Below, piece by piece: positions 62,101 to 64,000 of a stretch of 64,000 nt of DNA. Positions within the stretch are counted from its first letter, which is position 1; the number at the start of each line of letters is the position of its first letter. Where the stretch lies: the NCBI RefSeq assembly GCF_009650765.1, contig NZ_CP045740.1, positions 7,850,001 through 7,914,000 of the forward strand, given 5' to 3'. Source of the stretch: Streptomyces sp. SUK 48 (GTDB lineage: Bacteria > Actinomycetota > Actinomycetes > Streptomycetales > Streptomycetaceae). A program made the position numbers and the translations under genes. Under the pieces are notes generated by a model. It made no database searches and had not been told where the DNA came from. It saw only the letters and a list, made by a program, of their open reading frames with translations.

Positions 62101-64000
62101 CGTGGACGCCGGATTCTCGACGGCCACGACACGGTCGGCGCTGGAACACCGCGCCGCCGTGATCGGCACCGATCCCGCCGAACTGCGGGCGGGCCTCGCG
62201 GCCCTCGCGGCGGGCGAACCGGCGGCGAACCTCGTCACCGGGCGCGCCCGACCGACGGGCAAGACCGGTTTCCTGTTCTCGGGGCAGGGGTCGCAACGCC
62301 TGGGTATGGGGCGTGCGTTGTACGAGGCGTATCCGGTGTTCGCGGCGGCGTACGACGAGGTGTGCGGGCACCTGGACGCGCCCGTTGATGTTGATTCGGA
62401 GGAGTTGAATCAAACCGGTTCGACGCAGCCCGCGTTGTTCGCGGTCGAGGTGGCGTTGTTCCGGCTTCTCGCATCGTGGGGTGTGCGGCCGGACTATGTG
62501 GCCGGTCATTCGGTGGGGGAGATCGCGGCCGCGCATGTGGCGGGTGTGCTGTCCCTTGAGGATGCGGCGAAGTTGGTGTCAGCCCGTGCTCGTCTGATGC
62601 AGGCGTTGCCGGGTGGCGGTGCGATGGTCGCCGTACAGGCCACCGAGGAAGAGGCGCTGCCGTATCTGACCGATGGCGTGGGTATCGCGGCGGTCAACGG
62701 GCCCCGTTCGGTGGTGGTTTCCGGTGCCGAGGACGCGGTCCTGGCGGTCGCGGAGGAGTTCGCCGGCCGGGGGCGTAAGACATCCCGGCTGAAGGTCAGC
62801 CACGCCTTCCACTCACCGCTGATGGAGCCGATGCTGGAGGAGTTCGGCGAGGTCGTCAGTGGGCTGACCTTCAACGAGCCGCGTATCCCGGTCGTTTCGA
62901 ACCTCACGGGCGGTCTGGCCGACCCGTACACCCCGTCGTACTGGGTGCGGCATGTCCGCGAGGCGGTTCGTTTCGCGGACGGTGTGCGGACCCTGCACGG
63001 GCTGGGTGTCGGTACGTTCGTGGAGATCGGGCCCGGTGGTGTCCTCAGCGGGATGGCGCAAGGGTGTGTGGACGACGTCGTCACCGTCCCCGTACTGCGC
63101 GCCGACCGCCCCGAACCCCAGGCGCTCACCACCGCGTACGCCCAACTGCACGTCAGTGGCGCCGAAGTGGACTGGGACGCCTTCTTCCCGGGGGCCCGGC
63201 GCGTCGACCTGCCCACCTACGCCTTCCAGCGCGAGCGCTACTGGCTCAACGCCCCCGCCGCCGTCGGCGACATGAGCGCGGTGGGCCAGGGCGACGCCGG
63301 TCATCCGCTCCTCGGGGCCGCCGTGCCGCTGGCCGACGGCGACGGACATCTCCTCACCGGGCGGCTCTCCACCCATACGCATCCGTGGCTGACGGACCAC
63401 GCGGTCGGCGGGATCGCCCTGCTGCCCGGCACCGCGTTCGTGGAACTGGCCGTCACCGCCGCCGACGCCGTGGGCTGCGACCTGCTGGAAGAACTGACCC
63501 TGGAGACACCGCTCCTCGTGCCCGAGCGCGGCGGCGTCGCCGTACAGGTGCGCGTCGGCGCCGACGACGGCACGGGTCGCCGGTCGCTCACCGTGCACTC
63601 GCGGACCGACGACGGCGACGCGCGCCCCCACCAGGACGACCCCGCGCGGGCCTGGGTCCGGCACGCCTCCGGCGCTCTGACCGTCGCCACGGAAGAGCCG
63701 ATGGACGGTGCGCTCGCCGCGTGGCCGCCCGCGGGCGCCGAGCCGATCGACGTCGACGGGTTCTACGACCGCCTCGCCGCACTGGCACTCGACTACGGCC
63801 CCGTCTTCCAGGGGCTGCGCGCCGCCTGGCGCGCCGGGGACGACTTCTTCGCCGAGGTGGAGCTGCCCGGCGCGGACGGCACGGAGGACGGCGCGAACGG
63901 CAGGGATGCGGGGGCGAACGGCAGGGACGCGGGCGCGTACGGGCTGCACCCCGCGCTGTTCGACGCCGCCCTGCACACCGTCTGGCTCGGCGCGGTGGAG
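52952..64000 (+). CDS. Modular type I polyketide synthase (3' end outside window)
   Basis: An uninterrupted frame from ATG 52952 (GGAG at 52943-52946) to the window edge, at least 3,683 residues. Order: KSQ-AT-ACP | KS-AT-KR-ACP | KS-AT-DH... The first ketosynthase has Gln193 in place of the active Cys (DSGQSSS), so it decarboxylates the loaded extender rather than condensing. All three AT domains carry HAFH, the malonyl-CoA signature. The start should therefore be an acetyl unit extended by malonate, with a reduced hydroxyl after module 1. The gene stands alone after a gap of unrelated genes from the NRPS cluster and has its own promoter region. It could be the first gene of a polyketide cluster extending to the right, or part of a larger joint locus. 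Confidence 0.95.
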   Translation, partial: MVESERNGTGNRAGSASADSAGDIAVIGLACRLPGAADPAAFWRLLSEGTDAITDVPPDRWDGAAVADADPSEPGRTDIRRGGFLDRVGHFDAGFFGLSPKEAAAMDPQQRLVLELAWEALEDAHVRPWTLRSSRTGVFVGAIWDDYATLHHRSGLTAISPHTVTGLHRSIIANRVSYFLGLRGPSLTVDSGQSSSLVSVHLACESLRKGESTVALAGGVNLNIVPESTLGAAKFGGLSPDGRCFTFDARANGYVRGEGGGIVVLKPLAQAVADGDPVYCVIRGSAVNNDGGGDGLTVPLRSGQEQVLRLACERAGIDPAHVGYVELHGTGTKVGDPVEAAALGAVLGTGRAPGDPLRVGSAKTNVGHLEGAAGITGLLKAALALHHRELPASLNFETPNPAIPLDRLNLRVQTEHSAWAAQDGRPLVAGVSSFGMGGTNCHIVLAEHRTATAPAAADRTGADPEGADPGAARTPETDTPEPGAGTAATCWPLSARTASGLRGQAAALLAHAEAHPALALPEVGRSLATGRTAFEHRAVVVGENRADFLRALRALSTDGVDAALTTGRTAPRGELAFLFSGQGSQRAGMGRELAETVPAFATALDEVCAHLDPLLPRPLREVMFAAEGTEAAGELDRTLYTQTALFALEVALFRALESWGITPDVLMGHSIGELAAAHVAGVLSLADACALVAARGRLMQALPAGGAMIAVQATEAEVRERVGAHTDRVSIAALNGPDSVVVSGDEDLATEIADAFAALGRRTSRLRVSHAFHSPHMEPMLAEFREVAEGLTFHAPRIPIVSNVTGRLAGELPAYEGCGAAYWVRHVREAVRFADGVARLDEHGVRAYLELGPGGVLTSMARAGADAGSLFVPALRARRPEPSALLTAVAALHVNGLEPDWHALFGGGHDAHRKVALPTYAFERQRYWLDAAGTAPVTTTPATTPGRAPADPRADAVAETDDTPVGALGRRLAELPAAAREEATLDLVRAHIAAVLGHAEGSQVAGDWTFKDLGFDSLSSVELRNQLGAATGLRLPSGLLFDHPTPAALARHLAARSLGAEDPADRTPTTVADPDEPVAIVAMSCRLPGGIGSPEDLWRLLASGGDAVSGFPADRGWDVEALWDPEPGTPGTSSTRHGGFLHGAADFDADFFGISPREAAAIDPQQRLVLETAWEAFERAGIDPATLRGSRAGVFIGATAQDYGPRLHEPADEAGGYLLTGTTTSVASGRVAYSFGLEGPAVTVDTACSSSLVALHLAVQSLRAGECTMALAGGVTVMSTPGMFVEFSRQGGLSADGRCKAFAAGADGTGWAEGVGMLLVERLSDARRNGHQVLAVVRGSAVNQDGASNGLTAPNGPSQQRVIRQALTAAGLAPADVDAVEAHGTGTRLGDPIEAEALIATYGQQRSPERPLWLGSLKSNIGHTQAAAGVAGVIKMVMAMRHGVLPRTLHVDEPTPHVDWPASEVRLLTEAVDWPAGELPRRAAVSSFGISGTNAHVIVEQAPGTAEEPPAPGSGAVVPWVLSAKNDTALREQASRLLSFLDDRGADARPEDVAFSLATSRAALERRAAVVGAELAEFRDGLEAIVSGAAPVSGAVGGKLGFLFSGQGSQRLGMGRELYEAYPVFAAAYDEVCAHLDTPVDVDSDELHQTGSTQPALFAVEVALFRLLESWGVRPDYVAGHSVGEIAAAHVAGVLCLEDAAKLVSARAALMQALPGGGAMVAVQAAEDEVLPHLTDGVGIAAVNGPQSVVVSGAEDAVAGIAETFREQGRKTSRLKVSHAFHSPLMEPMLEEFGAVVGGLTFNEARIPVVSNLTGRLADPYTPSYWVRHVREAVRFADGVRTLHGLGVGAFVEIGPGGVLSGMAQGCVDDIATIPVLRAGRPEQRAVVTALAELRVSGAEVDWSAFLPGARRVDLPTYAFQRERYWLDVPRTVTGGAPESSDAEFWDSVESEDRASLGALLGLEPAELDVVAPKLSAWRRQRRERSVADGWRYRITWQPLGDPVAAAPSGTWLYVVPEETAWTEAIRAGLTELGVTLVPFAMTEDTDRAALARSLAEAAHEQRPDRVLFAAAPDAGTGASHRLLLHRLLLLFQALGDAGFEAPLWCLTSGAVSTGPADPLTDPAAARLWGLGRVAALEQPQRWGGLVDLPAAPDPRALARLAGLLNRADEDQLAVRASGVSVRRLVRAPQTAAPAETAWSPRGTVLVTGGTGALGGHVARWLAGAGAEHLVLVSRRGPEAPGAAELRAELEESGVGVTVAACDAADRDALAELFARHPVNAVVHTAGVLDDGLIDSLTPERLDGVLRPKADAALHLHELTRDRQDLDAFVLFSSMTGVWGNGGQGAYGAANAFLDALAEQRRSQGLPALAVAWGSWADGGMADGAAGDHLRRRGVRPIAALPALSALHGALTHGETSVTIADVDWDRFVPAFAGTRPCPLLHGVPEAREVLEARARAAQSTEVPASALGRRLLDATPGERARVLLDLVREQSALVLGHTGRTTFDADRTFRATGFDSLTAVELRHRLSQATGLELPATLVFDHPTPAALARHLSGELLGGPGPENAVPHATTAVAADEPLAIVSMSCRFPGGVRTPEELWELLGSGRDAMSGFPTDRGWDIDALYDPDPDRPGTTYTREGGFIEGADRFDAALFGISPREALAMDPQQRLLLETAWEAFERAGIAPASVRASRTGVFIGTNGQDYANGLRNAPEEIEGYALTGKAASVVSGRISYTFGLEGPAVTVDTACSSSLVALHLAGQALRSGECSMALVGGVTVMTTPDLFVEFSRQRGLSADGRCKAFAAGADGTGWGEGVGLLLVERLSDARRNGHQVLAVVRGSAVNQDGASNGLTAPNGPSQQRVIRQALASAGLAPADVDAVEAHGTGTKLGDPIEAQALLATYGREHSADRPVWLGSVKSNIGHTQAAAGVAGVIKMVLAMRHGRLPRTLHVDEPTGHVDWSAGTVRLLTEPVPWPGTAGPRRAAVSSFGIGGTNAHTILEEAPATAAAVPAREHRPVPVPWVLSARTEAALRAQADRLLAFATDEVSPVDAGFSTATTRSALEHRAAVIGTDPAELRAGLAALAAGEPAANLVTGRARPTGKTGFLFSGQGSQRLGMGRALYEAYPVFAAAYDEVCGHLDAPVDVDSEELNQTGSTQPALFAVEVALFRLLASWGVRPDYVAGHSVGEIAAAHVAGVLSLEDAAKLVSARARLMQALPGGGAMVAVQATEEEALPYLTDGVGIAAVNGPRSVVVSGAEDAVLAVAEEFAGRGRKTSRLKVSHAFHSPLMEPMLEEFGEVVSGLTFNEPRIPVVSNLTGGLADPYTPSYWVRHVREAVRFADGVRTLHGLGVGTFVEIGPGGVLSGMAQGCVDDVVTVPVLRADRPEPQALTTAYAQLHVSGAEVDWDAFFPGARRVDLPTYAFQRERYWLNAPAAVGDMSAVGQGDAGHPLLGAAVPLADGDGHLLTGRLSTHTHPWLTDHAVGGIALLPGTAFVELAVTAADAVGCDLLEELTLETPLLVPERGGVAVQVRVGADDGTGRRSLTVHSRTDDGDARPHQDDPARAWVRHASGALTVATEEPMDGALAAWPPAGAEPIDVDGFYDRLAALALDYGPVFQGLRAAWRAGDDFFAEVELPGADGTEDGANGRDAGANGRDAGAYGLHPALFDAALHTVWLGAVE
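56174..60630 (+). other. PKS module 1: KS-AT(malonyl)-KR-ACP
   Basis: KS about 56174-57460 with TACSSS (Cys codon 56693). AT about 57749-58700 with GHSVGE (Ser 57995) and HAFH at 58286. KR about 58900-60330 with GGTGALGG, the B-type LDD motif (GVLDDGLI) and the active Ser/Tyr pair in FSSMTGV and [13 protein letters not shown] with TGFDSL, Ser at 60500. Predicted product: a B-type beta-hydroxyl. Confidence 0.88.
57749..58560 (+). repeat. AT-domain repeat, copy 1 (matches 62264-63090)
   Basis: By eye this segment and its partner in module 2 agree at most bases, with stretches such as the region around HAFH differing only at scattered positions over about 300 bases. Both copies use GAT, GGT, CTT and TTG codons more than the flanking domains. 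Confidence 0.75.
62264..63090 (+). repeat. AT-domain repeat, copy 2 (matches 57749-58560)
   Basis: Second copy of the nearly identical AT segment. Around 62385-62430 it contains clusters of GTT, GAT, TTG, AAT and CAA codons that stand out against the rest of the gene. A shorter, almost identical KS block lies at 61423-61540, matching 56917-57034. Confidence 0.75.
63890..63931 (+). repeat. 21-bp direct repeat in the DH domain
   Basis: Two adjacent copies encode GANGRDA twice, with GAYG following, between the DH core strands and the HPALFD motif. The repeat lengthens a surface loop and keeps the frame. Confidence 0.7.

Larger units (their letters stand above)
60679..64000 (+). other. PKS module 2: KS-AT(malonyl)-DH... 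(cut by window end)
   Basis: KS about 60679-61960 (TACSSS, Cys 61199). AT about 62264-63240 (GHSVGE, Ser 62510; HAFH at 62801). DH from about 63296 with [10 protein letters not shown] (catalytic His 63398) and [10 protein letters not shown] near the window edge (catalytic Asp). A KR and ACP, possibly an ER, should follow outside the window. At least one double bond is predicted if the KR is active. Confidence 0.85.

Overview
The window is very GC-rich DNA with Streptomyces-type coding: strong third-position GC bias, AGGAG-type ribosome binding sites, GTG starts and rare TTA leucine codons. It looks like the chromosome of a Streptomyces or close relative, and most of it is secondary metabolism. 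I saw no tRNA, rRNA, CRISPR array or intact mobile element.

Region 1 (1-2832) holds the 3' end of a GH13 alpha-glucosidase and a secreted GH87-type (mycodextranase-like) beta-helix protein with a C-terminal F5/8 (discoidin) domain, closed by a strong hairpin terminator. Region 2 (2833-3985) is a 1.15-kb gene-free stretch with inverted repeats, probably the control region of the next operon.

Region 3 (3986-48495) is a complete-looking nonribosomal peptide cluster, all on the + strand: cytochrome P450, stand-alone penicillin-binding-protein-type thioesterase (PBP-type TE), two giant NRPSs (6,245 aa, and about 6,635 aa if one frameshift is corrected), an MbtH protein, a hairpin terminator, a GNAT acetyltransferase with a nonapeptide-repeat tail, and an MFS exporter. 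The NRPSs hold ten modules: A-T, three C-A-T-E, C-A-T, then C-A-T-E, C-A-T, C-A-T-E, C-A-T, C-A-T-E. There is no starter C domain and no TE domain, and the line ends in an epimerase. With the trans-acting PBP-type TE this predicts a head-to-tail cyclic decapeptide with D residues at 2, 3, 4, 6, 8 and 10. Thr7 is predicted confidently from its pocket code and Val3 and Val9 probably. The TE and exporter genes each carry a TTA codon, which suggests bldA control of release and export.

Region 4 (48496-52951) is an accessory patch: a decayed transporter end, an alpha/beta hydrolase divergent from a LysR regulator, a second GNAT, a MepB-like protein, and a P450 pseudogene on the minus strand.

Region 5 (52952-64000, open at the window edge) is a modular type I polyketide synthase: a KSQ-AT-ACP loading module, KS-AT-KR-ACP, then KS-AT-DH running off the end. 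All three ATs carry the malonyl-type HAFH motif. Its upstream region has a 13/16 match to the PAS-LuxR (PimM-type) operator consensus. Whether it belongs with the NRPS cluster or is a neighbouring polyketide cluster cannot be decided here.
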